Of a stretch of DNA of 64,000 nt, positions 44,153 through 53,102 are shown piece after piece. Source of the DNA: Pelotomaculum propionicicum (lineage in GTDB: Bacteria > Bacillota > Desulfotomaculia > Desulfotomaculales > Pelotomaculaceae); the NCBI RefSeq assembly GCF_004369225.1, contig NZ_QFFZ01000007.1, positions 1 to 64,000 of the forward strand, in the 5' to 3' direction. The notes beneath the pieces are model-generated. The model was not told the DNA's origin, made no database searches, and saw only the letters and a program-made list of their open reading frames with translations. Positions within the stretch are counted from its first letter, which is position 1. Every line of letters starts with the position of its first letter. The position numbers and the translations under genes are program-made.

Positions 44153-47100
44153 TTAAAAGCTTAGCGCTATTTCTTCGCGGTCAAGACGGTTTCTGATAGC
44201 CCGTACTTTCTCCGCCAGGTTAGTGTTCCCCGCCGCCGCCCTTTCAATCTGGCGGAGCAGGTCGATCTCCCTTCTGAAGATTGAGAATATGTCGCCAGGC
44301 TGCAGTGACGACATCTCCAGCAGTTCGGCGAAGGTCGCCCCGTTATACCAGGCGTAGGCAAGCGGGCCGGGTATGCCGGACCATACACAAAACTTTTCCG
44401 GCACACCCATGCTCAGCAGTTCTCTTTTAATCACCTGTGTCTCGTGCGAAGCGGGCAGCTCCAGCTTGGCCGTGAAGGTATTCCGGCCGGGGACAAATTC
44501 CACTCCGGCCAGGAAAGCCGCCACTTCCGCCGGTTCAGCGTCTTCGATTAAGCCGGCAAAGGCCAGTTCCGTAACCAGGATTTCCTGCACGTGCAGTTCC
44601 AAAGCGAAAATGCCGCGGGGATAGAATTCCCTGCCTTTTACATAGCCCAGTTTTTCAAGCAAATCCCTGACTTCCCGGAATTCCCTGAAAACCGAGTCCG
44701 CCTGTTCAGAAACCACCCTGAATTCCTGCCTTAAAAGCCGCAGGTAGTTCCTGGCCTGTCTCAGGCTGTCGGCGGCCAGGCGGCAGCTTTCAGTTTCACG
44801 GCAGCGCTTTGGTGTAAAAGAAGACAACTGTTTTTGCAGATTATCTTTTTCTTTTTTTCTGCCCTTCCAGCGGAGGCGCTTCAGCTGCCTGCGGGCTTTG
44901 ATCCGCTCCAGCGGGCAGGCTAAGGTCAGGTTTTCTGGACACAGGGTCGCTTCAATTTCTAATACGCGGTCGGAGACTATTTTTATTTCCTGCTCCAGGT
45001 TGTTCCTTTTCTTTTTAAGCTGGTGCATTTTAAAATTATTATTTAGAAAACATTCGATTTCGTCATCAGTTTTATACCTTAAAAGGCTGAGTACAGTATT
45101 GGGTGAAATGGCCAGGCGGCCTGAAACAGGCTCGACCTCTTTCTCTTCAAAAAAGCCGGTCTGTTCAGGAAAGCGGCTGTCGACGCGGATAAATACATGG
45201 CCGACCTGGTCAAAGCCCCGCCTGCCGGCCCGGCCTGCGATCTGGAAAAACTCCCTGTTTTGCAGGATGCGAAAGTCATACCCGTCCCATTTTCTGGTAG
45301 AGTCAAAGATGGCGCTGGCTGCCGGGAAGTTTACTCCGGCCGCGAATGTCTCAGTGCAGAATACCACCCAGAGCTGCCGGCTGGAGTATAGTTTTTCCAC
45401 CAGGTATTTTATAGGCGGCAATAGTCCGGCATGGTGGTAAGCGATGCCCTGGAGCAGGAGGCGCCGCAGGCCGCGCCAGCCCGGACCGCTGAAAGTGCCC
45501 GGGTGCAGTGCTTCAGCTTCCTTGATTTGACTGCTTACAGCGCTTTTCTCTCTGGCGTTGAGAAAGTCCCAGTCGCGGCCCAGTTCCTGGGCCAGAATTT
45601 CAGTACGCCCGCGGCTGAACACAAAAAACAGGGCGGGCAGCTTGTCCTGGATCAGCCCGATTATTTCACTGCAGGATACCTCGGGCAGTTCAACATTTTT
45701 GTCATACTCCACCCAGTACCTTTTGCCGCGCTTGAATGCTTCCGCCAAATCCAGTATTTCACCCCGGGCTTCTTTTTCCGGGACGATCCGCCCGCTGGGC
45801 AGCAGCCAGCGGACAGCGAGGGGGACACTTCTCCTTTTTTCTAAGATAACTACCACATTCCCGCCGCGCACAGAGCTGATCCAGTCAGCCATTTCATCCA
45901 CATTGGGCACGGTTGCGGAAAGGCCCAGGATCTTCATGTGGGGCGGCGCGAACAAAATGCTCTCTTCCCAAGTTGTGCCGCGCTCCGCGTCGTCAAGGTA
46001 GTGAATTTCATCAAAAACCACGTAGGAGGTCCTGGCCAGCTGGTCGGGCTCGCTTAGACACCAGTTCCTGAATATTTCCGTAGTCATAATCAGCATCGGC
46101 GCCCCCGGGTTGATGCTGATGTCCCCGGTTACCAGCCCTACCGACTCTTCTCCGAACAGCTCCCTGAAATCCCTGTACTTTTGGTTGGAAAGCGCTTTTA
46201 AGGGAGAAGTGTAGACCATGCCCAGCCCCTGCGCCATCACGTCTTTAGCCAGCATTTCCGCCACCAGGGTTTTCCCGTTACCGGTGGGCGCGGAAACCAG
46301 GACTGAAAGCCCTTCCCGCAGGGCGTCCGATGCCTCAATTTGAAAATCATCCAGGACCAGCTTTTGTTCCGGCGGGCTGGTTTCTTTTTTGCGCAGGGGT
46401 CTTTTTTTGGTGCGGGGCTCACCATCTGCCGGCAATTCTTTGTGCCTGCGGGCCTGCTCTTCTGGAGCGGCCCAGCGGGATAGGGCAGCCGGCAGCTGGG
46501 CGCGCATTTTTTCCACGTCACTTCTTTTAAAAATGAGGTCAGTGACGGTGTCTTCAGCAGCCTGGTTATTGTCGGCGGGGGCAAGGCTGCCCTCTTCTAC
46601 CAGCCGGCGCACCTGGCTGGAGGTAATACCAAGCAGGGAAGCTGTGTCGTTTACCCCCAGTTTTTCATATTCACCGACCAGCCTGCGCAGCTTGTCCCTG
46701 TCCCTTTTCAGTTCTTCAAGATCAGACCGCCATAGGCGTATTCTTTCATCAAGTGTAAAGTGGTCAAGTTCCCCGGAACTGACCAGGTCTTTGACCGTCT
46801 CTTCATTCAGTCCGAGCACTCTGGCGGACTCTCTCTCACCCAGGGAATGTTCTTTGAGGAAAACCGGGGCGCTGGCGGTGTGAGGCGGGGCAAAATACCG
46901 TCCGGAGATCTCACCCAGCTGGTCGACCAGGACCTCACCGGGGAAGTCCCGGCGCAGGCAATAGTATTTCTTATCCTCAAACTCAGCTGTTAAGGCATAG
47001 CAGTCGGCCAGGCTTGGAAACTCTCCCAGGTCCAGGGCCAGTTGTTCCGGTATGAAAAAAGGGTAGGGCAGAGATTCCAGTGTATCGCGCCATAACTTGA

Positions 47101-47815
47101 TCTGTTGGTTCTTAGCCAGCTCTTTCCTGCCCGCTGTTGAATCAGGGGTTGTGATCATACCGCGGGGCAGCCTGACAAACAGTTCCTGGTTGTTTGCCGC
47201 GGCAAGTTTAGCAGTGATTTCCTTATGGCTGCGGTAAAGTCGGAGCAGGTCGGCCAGCCGGCGGGGTCTTTCCCTGATGTAGTCAAAAAGAGACTCCCAT
47301 GCGCCTTCACTATCAGGCAGGGTGAAGCGGCCGTCCGGCAGTTTGCTCAGACTCCGCCAGACTGAGTAAGACAAGTCCTGCAAGCCTGTGGCTGCCACAA
47401 TTTCAGTCATGGTGCGCGGTTTCCCGTCACTAAGCAGGCCGGTAATAATCTTCAGTTTTTCTTCCTGAGCGCTGTCCGGCAGGCCAACGTCACCATTCCT
47501 GGCACGTTTTTTCAGCTCTTTTAAGACTTTGGGCAAAACACCGCGCATTTGATTGCGATCGGTGTGCCAGACGATCACGCCATCCGGCGGGTTTGTCCCG
47601 CTCGCGCCGATGAGCCAGCCGTGCCTGGTTTTGGTGCGGCCAAACAATACCTCTTCCTTTTCTATCAGCGAAGAGAGCGCCCCGGCCAGCGCTTCGTAAT
47701 CAGAATCACAGCAGGAGTATGCCAATTCCAGGGGTACAGGCTCCTGTCCCTTTAAAAAGTGCAGCAGACGGTCTCTGGCCTGCTTTGTTTTAGGATTCGC
47801 CAAATTATCAGACAC
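44153..47815 (-). CDS. Ski2/Mtr4-like superfamily 2 helicase with HTH N-terminus
   Basis: 1220 aa. Residues 1-500 are non-catalytic and include winged-helix-like stretches and two excisionase-like HTH segments (ESARVLGLNEETVKDLV near 335; NDTASLLGITSSQVRRLV near 393). The helicase core shows APTGNGKT near 508, DEIH near 605, SATVPN near 635, and QIAGRAGRRGFDQVGHV near 860, followed by a coiled segment and a DSH-like C-terminal helical domain (MSSLQPGDIFSIFRREIDLLRQ). Ski2-like enzymes unwind RNA for 3'-5' decay in eukaryotes; bacterial relatives are little known. It ends near a repeat and stands alone. Confidence 0.88.
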   Translation of the reverse strand: MSDNLANPKTKQARDRLLHFLKGQEPVPLELAYSCCDSDYEALAGALSSLIEKEEVLFGRTKTRHGWLIGASGTNPPDGVIVWHTDRNQMRGVLPKVLKELKKRARNGDVGLPDSAQEEKLKIITGLLSDGKPRTMTEIVAATGLQDLSYSVWRSLSKLPDGRFTLPDSEGAWESLFDYIRERPRRLADLLRLYRSHKEITAKLAAANNQELFVRLPRGMITTPDSTAGRKELAKNQQIKLWRDTLESLPYPFFIPEQLALDLGEFPSLADCYALTAEFEDKKYYCLRRDFPGEVLVDQLGEISGRYFAPPHTASAPVFLKEHSLGERESARVLGLNEETVKDLVSSGELDHFTLDERIRLWRSDLEELKRDRDKLRRLVGEYEKLGVNDTASLLGITSSQVRRLVEEGSLAPADNNQAAEDTVTDLIFKRSDVEKMRAQLPAALSRWAAPEEQARRHKELPADGEPRTKKRPLRKKETSPPEQKLVLDDFQIEASDALREGLSVLVSAPTGNGKTLVAEMLAKDVMAQGLGMVYTSPLKALSNQKYRDFRELFGEESVGLVTGDISINPGAPMLIMTTEIFRNWCLSEPDQLARTSYVVFDEIHYLDDAERGTTWEESILFAPPHMKILGLSATVPNVDEMADWISSVRGGNVVVILEKRRSVPLAVRWLLPSGRIVPEKEARGEILDLAEAFKRGKRYWVEYDKNVELPEVSCSEIIGLIQDKLPALFFVFSRGRTEILAQELGRDWDFLNAREKSAVSSQIKEAEALHPGTFSGPGWRGLRRLLLQGIAYHHAGLLPPIKYLVEKLYSSRQLWVVFCTETFAAGVNFPAASAIFDSTRKWDGYDFRILQNREFFQIAGRAGRRGFDQVGHVFIRVDSRFPEQTGFFEEKEVEPVSGRLAISPNTVLSLLRYKTDDEIECFLNNNFKMHQLKKKRNNLEQEIKIVSDRVLEIEATLCPENLTLACPLERIKARRQLKRLRWKGRKKEKDNLQKQLSSFTPKRCRETESCRLAADSLRQARNYLRLLRQEFRVVSEQADSVFREFREVRDLLEKLGYVKGREFYPRGIFALELHVQEILVTELAFAGLIEDAEPAEVAAFLAGVEFVPGRNTFTAKLELPASHETQVIKRELLSMGVPEKFCVWSGIPGPLAYAWYNGATFAELLEMSSLQPGDIFSIFRREIDLLRQIERAAAGNTNLAEKVRAIRNRLDREEIALSF

Positions 47816-47897
47816 CTCTGGTTAGTACTTGATATCCAATAGTAGTCTAGCACATTCAGTACTTAAATACCAATTCAGTTAAAAAAACAGCAAAAAA

Positions 47898-47929
47898 GAG
47901 CAGATGGCCTCATTTAAGGCCATCTGCTC
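47898..47929 (-). terminator. Terminator of the YjcZ-type gene pair
   Basis: GAGCAGATGGCC and GGCCATCTGCTC form a perfect 12-bp stem with an 8-base loop. The minus-strand side continues with TTTTTTGCTGTTTTTTT. The plus side also has TTTTTTT 8 bases on, so it may work both ways. Confidence 0.9.
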
Positions 47930-47955
47930 GCCGGGTATTTTTTTCGGGCATTAGT

Positions 47956-48069
47956 TTAAATGAAAATAAAGCCGATACCCAAAATAAGGAGTATCAGGAT
48001 CAAAAAGAGAAGAAAAGCCCAGCTGCCAAAAACCGGGGCGCCCACAGCTTCAGTTTGAACTTCGTCCAT
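47956..48069 (-). CDS. YjcZ-type sporulation miniprotein, copy 2
   Basis: 37 aa, too short for usual gene calling. A polar N-terminus MDEVQTEAVGAPV is followed by FGSWAFLLFLILILLILGIG, a single membrane helix. This resembles the tiny YjcZ family of spore formers. GGGAGGTATAGAAA precedes ATG. It lies 35 bases after the sister gene and ends before a strong terminator. Confidence 0.8.
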   Translation of the reverse strand: MDEVQTEAVGAPVFGSWAFLLFLILILLILGIGFIFI

Positions 48070-48104
48070 TTTCTATACCTCCCAGGTTGTTTTTAAATAG
48101 CCGC

Positions 48105-48212
48105 TTAAACAAAGATAAAGCCGATCCCTAAGATGAGGAGAATCAGGATCAGGAAGAGCAAAAATGCCCAGCTGCCAAAAGCGCCAACACCTTCAGTTTT
48201 AACTTCGTCCAT
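48105..48212 (-). CDS. YjcZ-type sporulation miniprotein, copy 1
   Basis: 35 aa: MDEVKTEGVGAFGSWAFLLF, then a leucine/isoleucine helix ending GFIFV. Nearly identical to the downstream gene apart from a two-residue deletion (PV) and few substitutions, so it is a tandem duplication. TTAGGAGGTATGAAA precedes the ATG chosen; a second ATG two codons earlier is too near the ribosome site. Expected to be a membrane peptide made during sporulation. Confidence 0.8.
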   Translation of the reverse strand: MDEVKTEGVGAFGSWAFLLFLILILLILGIGFIFV

Positions 48213-48401
48213 TTTCATACCTCCTAAATATTTTTTTCTTAGCAGTTTAAAACCGCCAAAGCCGGGGTTAAAGTACAGAAAAAACTAAAATGTTTTTATT
48301 TCACGTCTACCCCATAATATGAGTCAATAAAAAAAATGGTTACTGCCAGCCGGCCATCCCCATATAGATAGAAGTTTTTTTTTAAAAAAATAAAGCCATG
48401 T

Positions 48402-48893
48402 CTATAATAAGAAAACATGGCTGCCGATTCTGATTACCTGCGGCATACCGTCAAGCCACCTGGACTCGGCGGTTGCCGGGTTGTAAAAATATAAGCACCC
48501 GTTGGTCGGATCCAGCCCGCTAAGGGCCATTTCCGCGGCCAGGAGCGCTTTGGCGCCTGGCGGGGAGTTGATAGATCCGTCTGCAACAGGTGAAAACTGG
48601 TCTTTTTCATAAATAACCTTTATAATTGTTTTGGGAAACCGCGGGTCCTCCATTCGGTTAAAAACCACCGCTCCGACCGCAATCTGACCTGCTAAAGATT
48701 CCCCCCTTGCCTCCGCGTGAATTAATTTTGCCAGCAGGATGAATTCTTCACGGGAAAGGGTCAGCCCCCTGGCCGGGGAACTATAATGTGATTTCAGGTG
48801 TGTATGCTCAAAGGCTTCCAGAGGAGCGACCGGTGTCGTAAAAAATACCGCGAGGCTTATTAAAAAACCCGCAATTATTTTTTTAATCCTCAT
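48402..48893 (-). CDS. SleB-like cell wall hydrolase (Hydrolase_2)
   Basis: About 163 aa. Signal peptide or anchor at 1-25 (IAGFLISLAVFFTTPVAPLEA counts from the inner ATG), then the catalytic domain: LLAKLIHAEARGESLAGQ carries the essential glutamate, with VGAVVFNRMEDPRFPK and the closing LYFYNPATA. This fold cuts spore-cortex or vegetative peptidoglycan. The full SleB peptidoglycan-binding domain is absent, so it is the short form. Start at 48893 is a choice between two ATGs without strong ribosome sites (the other is 48929). Confidence 0.85.
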   Translation of the reverse strand: MRIKKIIAGFLISLAVFFTTPVAPLEAFEHTHLKSHYSSPARGLTLSREEFILLAKLIHAEARGESLAGQIAVGAVVFNRMEDPRFPKTIIKVIYEKDQFSPVADGSINSPPGAKALLAAEMALSGLDPTNGCLYFYNPATAESRWLDGMPQVIRIGSHVFLL

Positions 48894-48956
48894 ATCTTTA
48901 TTGTTCTCTTTAAAATTAATTTTAGTCACGCAATAATTTCAAAAAATACTATTACT

Positions 48957-48986
48957 TTTAATCCTGTAAATCCTGTCAATTTGTTT
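48957..48986. repeat. Dispersed TCCTGT repeat, copy 2
   Basis: TCCTGTAAATCCTGTCAAT followed by TTGTTTA. Identical core at 55159-55187; degenerate copy near 19740. Confidence 0.75.
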
Positions 48987-49019
48987 ACTGAATAAAAAGA
49001 AATCTGGAAGGTGACCACT

Positions 49020-50621
49020 TTGCTGAGGGTTTCCGGCCTGAAAATGTCTATTGAAGAAGATGAAGCTGGTCTGATCGATAAACTGATCAAAAAAATCAGG
49101 GTGAAAAGAGCAGACCTGCTGGGATATAAAATATTTAAAAAATCGGTAGATGCCAGAAAGAACGGTTTGGTTTATTTTATTTACACAGTTGACTTCGCCT
49201 TAAAAAATGAGGATGCATTTTTAAAAAGAACCAGAGACAAAGATATTTCGCCTACACCTGCCCTGGAATATAAATATGTCCGGCCAGGCGCGGTCCGGCT
49301 GAAAAACAGGCCGGTTATTGTCGGCAGTGGTCCGGCGGGGCTTTTTGCCGGTATTATCATGTCAAGCATGGGATACCGTCCGCTGCTGCTGGAAAGAGGC
49401 GCGGATGTGGATGCCCGTGCCCGCGCTGTTCAGAAATTCTGGAAAAAAGGCCAGCTGGACCCGGAGTGCAATGTCCAGTTTGGCGAAGGGGGCGCCGGCA
49501 CTTTTTCGGACGGCAAGTTGACCACCTTGATCCGGGACCCGCGCTGCCGCAAAGTGCTGGAAGAAATGGTCCTGGCCGGAGCCCCTGAGGAGATTCTGTA
49601 CATCAACAAACCGCACGTAGGTACGGACAACCTGCGCCTTGTAGTCAAAAACCTGCGCCGGAAAATCTGCAGCCTCGGGGGAGAGGTCAGGTTCAACAGC
49701 AAAGTCTCCGATATAATTATCAATGATAATAAGGTTGCAGGCATTGTCATAAACGATACTGAGCTGCTGGACACCGGTGTCCTTTTGCTGGCGCCCGGGC
49801 ACAGCGCCCGCGATACCTTTGAGCTGCTTTACGCCAGGGGTGTTAGGATGGAGCCCAAACCTTTTTCAGTCGGGGTCAGGGTCGAACACCCGCAAAAGCT
49901 AATTGATCAGGCACAGTATAAAAAATATGCCGGTCATGGAAAGCTGGGTTCAGCGGACTATAAACTGGCTTATCATGCTTCCAACGGCAGGTCCGCCTAC
50001 ACTTTCTGCATGTGCCCCGGCGGTGTGGTGGTGCCGGCTGCCTCGGAGGAAGGCGGTGTGGTTACCAATGGGATGAGTTTTTATGCCCGTGCCGCACAGA
50101 ATGCCAACAGCGCCTTGTTGGTGGGGGTAACCCCGGCGGATTTCGGCAGTGACCACCCATTGGCAGGTGTTGACTTTCAGAGAAATTGGGAAAGAAAAGC
50201 TTTTGAACTGGGCGGTGGTGACTTTAAGGCACCGGTCCAGCTACTGGGTGATTTTCTGGCAGACAAGCCTTCAACCTGTATCGGGTCTGTGCTTCCTTCT
50301 TACCAGATAGGCGTGCGGCCTGCGGACCTGAAGGGCTGCCTGCCTGAATACGTTGTCGCGGCAATCAGAGAAGCGATTCCTCAGATGGAAGCCAAACTGC
50401 GCGGTTTTGCGCTGCCTGACGCGGTAATGACCGGAGTTGAAACCAGGTCCTCCTCACCCGTGCGGATTTTGAGGGATGTGGATTTTGAGGCCTCAGTCGG
50501 CGGCCTTTACCCGGCGGGTGAAGGGGCGGGGTATGCGGGCGGTATTATTTCTTCAGCGGTGGACGGGATCAAAGCCGCCGAAGCAATCGCGTCCAAATAC
50601 ACCCCATTTGAGGAGATTTAA
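49020..50621 (+). CDS. FAD-dependent dehydrogenase, COG2509 type
   Basis: About 533 aa. A small N-terminal ferredoxin-like region (1-90) precedes the FAD domain with VGSGPAGLFAGIIMSSMG near 103, GEGGAGTFSDGKL near 155 and closing PAGEGAGYAGGIISSAVDG. This is the family described as NAD(FAD)-utilising dehydrogenase; the reaction is unknown. TTG 49020 lies 8 bases from GGAAGG and is preferred over GTG 49011, which overlaps that site. The HI0933-type gene starts right after its stop, so the two form an operon. Confidence 0.87.
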   Translation: MLRVSGLKMSIEEDEAGLIDKLIKKIRVKRADLLGYKIFKKSVDARKNGLVYFIYTVDFALKNEDAFLKRTRDKDISPTPALEYKYVRPGAVRLKNRPVIVGSGPAGLFAGIIMSSMGYRPLLLERGADVDARARAVQKFWKKGQLDPECNVQFGEGGAGTFSDGKLTTLIRDPRCRKVLEEMVLAGAPEEILYINKPHVGTDNLRLVVKNLRRKICSLGGEVRFNSKVSDIIINDNKVAGIVINDTELLDTGVLLLAPGHSARDTFELLYARGVRMEPKPFSVGVRVEHPQKLIDQAQYKKYAGHGKLGSADYKLAYHASNGRSAYTFCMCPGGVVVPAASEEGGVVTNGMSFYARAAQNANSALLVGVTPADFGSDHPLAGVDFQRNWERKAFELGGGDFKAPVQLLGDFLADKPSTCIGSVLPSYQIGVRPADLKGCLPEYVVAAIREAIPQMEAKLRGFALPDAVMTGVETRSSSPVRILRDVDFEASVGGLYPAGEGAGYAGGIISSAVDGIKAAEAIASKYTPFEEI

Positions 50622-50622
50622 T

Positions 50623-51876
50623 ATGTCGGAAAGCTCTCCAGTCAAAGTTGTGGTGATAGGCGGGGGCGCCGCCGGCCTGGTTGCCGCCATAGCCGCCAGG
50701 TATAAAGGCGCTGATGTGACTATTCTGGAAAAAAATCAAAGGGTAGGCAAAAAAATTCTCGCCACTGGCAACGGCAGGTGCAACCTGACCAATGTCAATC
50801 TGGACATATCCTGCTACCATGGTAAGAATCCGGATTTTGCCCGTGCCGCCCTGAGCAGGTTTGACTTTAAAAAGACTATTGATTTTTTTGAGGATCTTGG
50901 TATAGCCCACAAAGTTGAAGAAGCGGGAAAGGTTTTTCCTGTTTCCAACCAGGCTTCCAGTGTATTGGATGTCCTGCGTTACGAACTTGAAAAAACCGGG
51001 GTCAATGTTTTTTGCGAAGCAACGGTAAAGGATATCCAAAGAAGCAGGCGGGGTTTTGACATTTTGCTGGCGGACGGCAGGAAATTTAAAGCCGGCCGGG
51101 TCATCCTTGCCGCCGGCGGCAAGGCCGCGCCCAACCTTGGCTCCAACGGGAGCGGCTACGCGCTGGCACAAAACCTGGGACACAGTATTGTAGAACCTTT
51201 CCCGGCCCTGGTGCAGTTGAAGCTGGCCGCAAAATTTCTAAAGCAGGTGCAGGGAGTCAAATTTGAAGGTGAGGCGGCGATCATTTTTGATAATAAAACA
51301 GTGCAAAAGGCGGCTGGTGAAATACTGTTTACCGAGTATGGCGCATCCGGCCCTCCGATCCTGTGCCTGAGCCGCAAAGCCGGAGAATATTTACAGAGGG
51401 GCGAAGGGGTATGGCTTAAGCTGACTCTGGTTACAGAAATGGAAGCGGCTGATCTAGAGAAGTTTTTAAATGAAAGGTTTCGCCGGGGGCCGCAAAAGGA
51501 ACTGGATTTCAGTTTCGTTGGTTTTATCAATAAAAAGCTCATTCCAGTGGTGCTTAAGGAAGCAGGCGTGGCGGACCTGAAAAAACCGGCCGGCCAGGTC
51601 AGCGCGGGGGAAAGGGCCAGTATTGCGCGTATCCTGCGGGACTGGCGGTTTGCGGTTAAAGGGACGACTTCCTGGCCGGCGGCCCAGGTAACCGCCGGCG
51701 GTGTGGATGTTAAGGATATATACGGGCAAACCATGGAGTCCAGGATTGTGCCCGGCCTTTATTTCGCCGGAGAGATTGTCGATATTGACGGCGACTGTGG
51801 TGGCTACAACCTGCAGTGGGCCTGGTCATCCGGCTACGTGGCCGGATCAAGCGCGGCAGCCAACAGCCCCGAATAA
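50623..51876 (+). CDS. HI0933/YhiN/BaiN-type flavoprotein
   Basis: About 417 aa. FAD motif VIGGGAAGLVAAIAA at 10-24, ILATGNGRCNLTN near 47, CGGYNLQWAWSSG at the end, all typical of the HI0933-like group. Members reduce or oxidise unknown substrates; BaiN works on bile acids. ATG is 8 bases after AGGAG and 1 base past the previous stop, so translation is coupled. Confidence 0.9.
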   Translation: MSESSPVKVVVIGGGAAGLVAAIAARYKGADVTILEKNQRVGKKILATGNGRCNLTNVNLDISCYHGKNPDFARAALSRFDFKKTIDFFEDLGIAHKVEEAGKVFPVSNQASSVLDVLRYELEKTGVNVFCEATVKDIQRSRRGFDILLADGRKFKAGRVILAAGGKAAPNLGSNGSGYALAQNLGHSIVEPFPALVQLKLAAKFLKQVQGVKFEGEAAIIFDNKTVQKAAGEILFTEYGASGPPILCLSRKAGEYLQRGEGVWLKLTLVTEMEAADLEKFLNERFRRGPQKELDFSFVGFINKKLIPVVLKEAGVADLKKPAGQVSAGERASIARILRDWRFAVKGTTSWPAAQVTAGGVDVKDIYGQTMESRIVPGLYFAGEIVDIDGDCGGYNLQWAWSSGYVAGSSAAANSPE

Positions 51877-51929
51877 AAAATTGAAAGGCTGTACCTACAG
51901 ACCGTCGAGAAATATAGATAAAACGCCTC

Positions 51930-53075
51930 CTAGTGATATTCTACCGTAACTTTTTTGCCCATTCGCTCCAGAGTTTCAGCGATGTCCCTGACAGTCTGGT
52001 GTTTTAAGGCAAAGGCCACCGGGAAATCAGGATCGTGGACAACCGGGTTGATCGCCAGTCCCACAATGAAACTAACTTCGTCAGCCCTGAGCAGCGCTTT
52101 GGTAAACCTGCTCGCACCGTCATTTGTGTTTTCCAGTTTTTCAGGGTCGTCTTTAAGGTACTGCAGGGTGTAGTAAAGAGTGACCGCTCCTTCGGTAACC
52201 AGGTCAATTCCCCTGATTTCACCGGTAGGGGGCACAAGATCGGACAGCATGTCCATACACACGTGCACATCCCTTTGCAGTACACGGCCTACCAGCTGGC
52301 TGGTAGTGCCTCCACATACAACTTTTACCCCCTCAGATCCCATCAGGTTTCTCACAACCAGCGCGTCTTCGTCCCGGTTCCGGGGCGGGCCGATTAAAGC
52401 GGTCAGTTTTCTGACCTTCCTGAGCCTGACAATCACGACGCTGGCGTCGTCACCCGGTTCTCCGCAGTAAAATTTATTGCATATCGCAGTGATTTTTTCA
52501 GCCCAACTAGTGGGATTGTATTCGCCCGGCGCGTTTGTTCTTATATAATTGCCGATTTGTTCCTCACCCCAGCCGAGGTTCCAGACACCCCCGATCCCCG
52601 CGTGAAGGACGCCATCACTTACCAGCACCAGCCAGTGGCCTTCTTTTAGCTCAAAATGGGCTTCCCTGATCACTTTGTCGCCAACCTGCCGTTCCTCCCT
52701 TTTAAGATACAGCAGGGTGTTGCCATATCCCCAGTAAGCCGGAGGGCTGTCAAACTCCACCAGATAGGCGCGCCCGTCGTCAAAAATCTGGAGTATGGAA
52801 AAGGTGCTGTAGGCAAGGTTTCTCACCTTGCAGACCGGTAAGGTTTCAATCATGGTCTCAATGACATCATCGATCTGGCCGCCCATTTTCAGCATTGTGG
52901 CGGCAGTTTTGGCGGTGATCCGGGAAAGGATGTTGGCTTTCACACCGCTGCCAAGCCCGTCGGATAAAACAATGATCAGGGAGTCGGCGGTGCGTAATAC
53001 TTCTATTGTATCTCCACACAGTTCCTCGCCCTTTTTATTCAGCTGGGAATATCCTATATCGATATAGACTGACAT
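51930..53075 (-). CDS. SpoIIE-type PP2C serine phosphatase of hydrogenase operon
   Basis: 381 aa. Residues 1-220 form a PP2C/SpoIIE phosphatase: LIIVLSDGLGSGVKAN near 35, LVLVSDGVLHAG near 150 and GDDASVVIVRL near 205 supply the metal aspartates. The last 150 residues form an unassigned domain. No membrane segment, unlike SpoIIE. It is last of a three-gene operon after a sensory-type hydrogenase and a [2Fe-2S] protein; a redox or H2 signal may control dephosphorylation of a partner, as proposed for group C3 hydrogenases. Confidence 0.85.
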   Translation of the reverse strand: MSVYIDIGYSQLNKKGEELCGDTIEVLRTADSLIIVLSDGLGSGVKANILSRITAKTAATMLKMGGQIDDVIETMIETLPVCKVRNLAYSTFSILQIFDDGRAYLVEFDSPPAYWGYGNTLLYLKREERQVGDKVIREAHFELKEGHWLVLVSDGVLHAGIGGVWNLGWGEEQIGNYIRTNAPGEYNPTSWAEKITAICNKFYCGEPGDDASVVIVRLRKVRKLTALIGPPRNRDEDALVVRNLMGSEGVKVVCGGTTSQLVGRVLQRDVHVCMDMLSDLVPPTGEIRGIDLVTEGAVTLYYTLQYLKDDPEKLENTNDGASRFTKALLRADEVSFIVGLAINPVVHDPDFPVAFALKHQTVRDIAETLERMGKKVTVEYH

Positions 53076-53102
53076 TGTTTTATATAGTCCTTTCCCTGGT
53101 TT

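Noticed and set aside
47940-48230. Direct repeat of about 110 bases
   Set aside because: The similarity is explained by two tandem miniprotein genes, not by a non-coding repeat.
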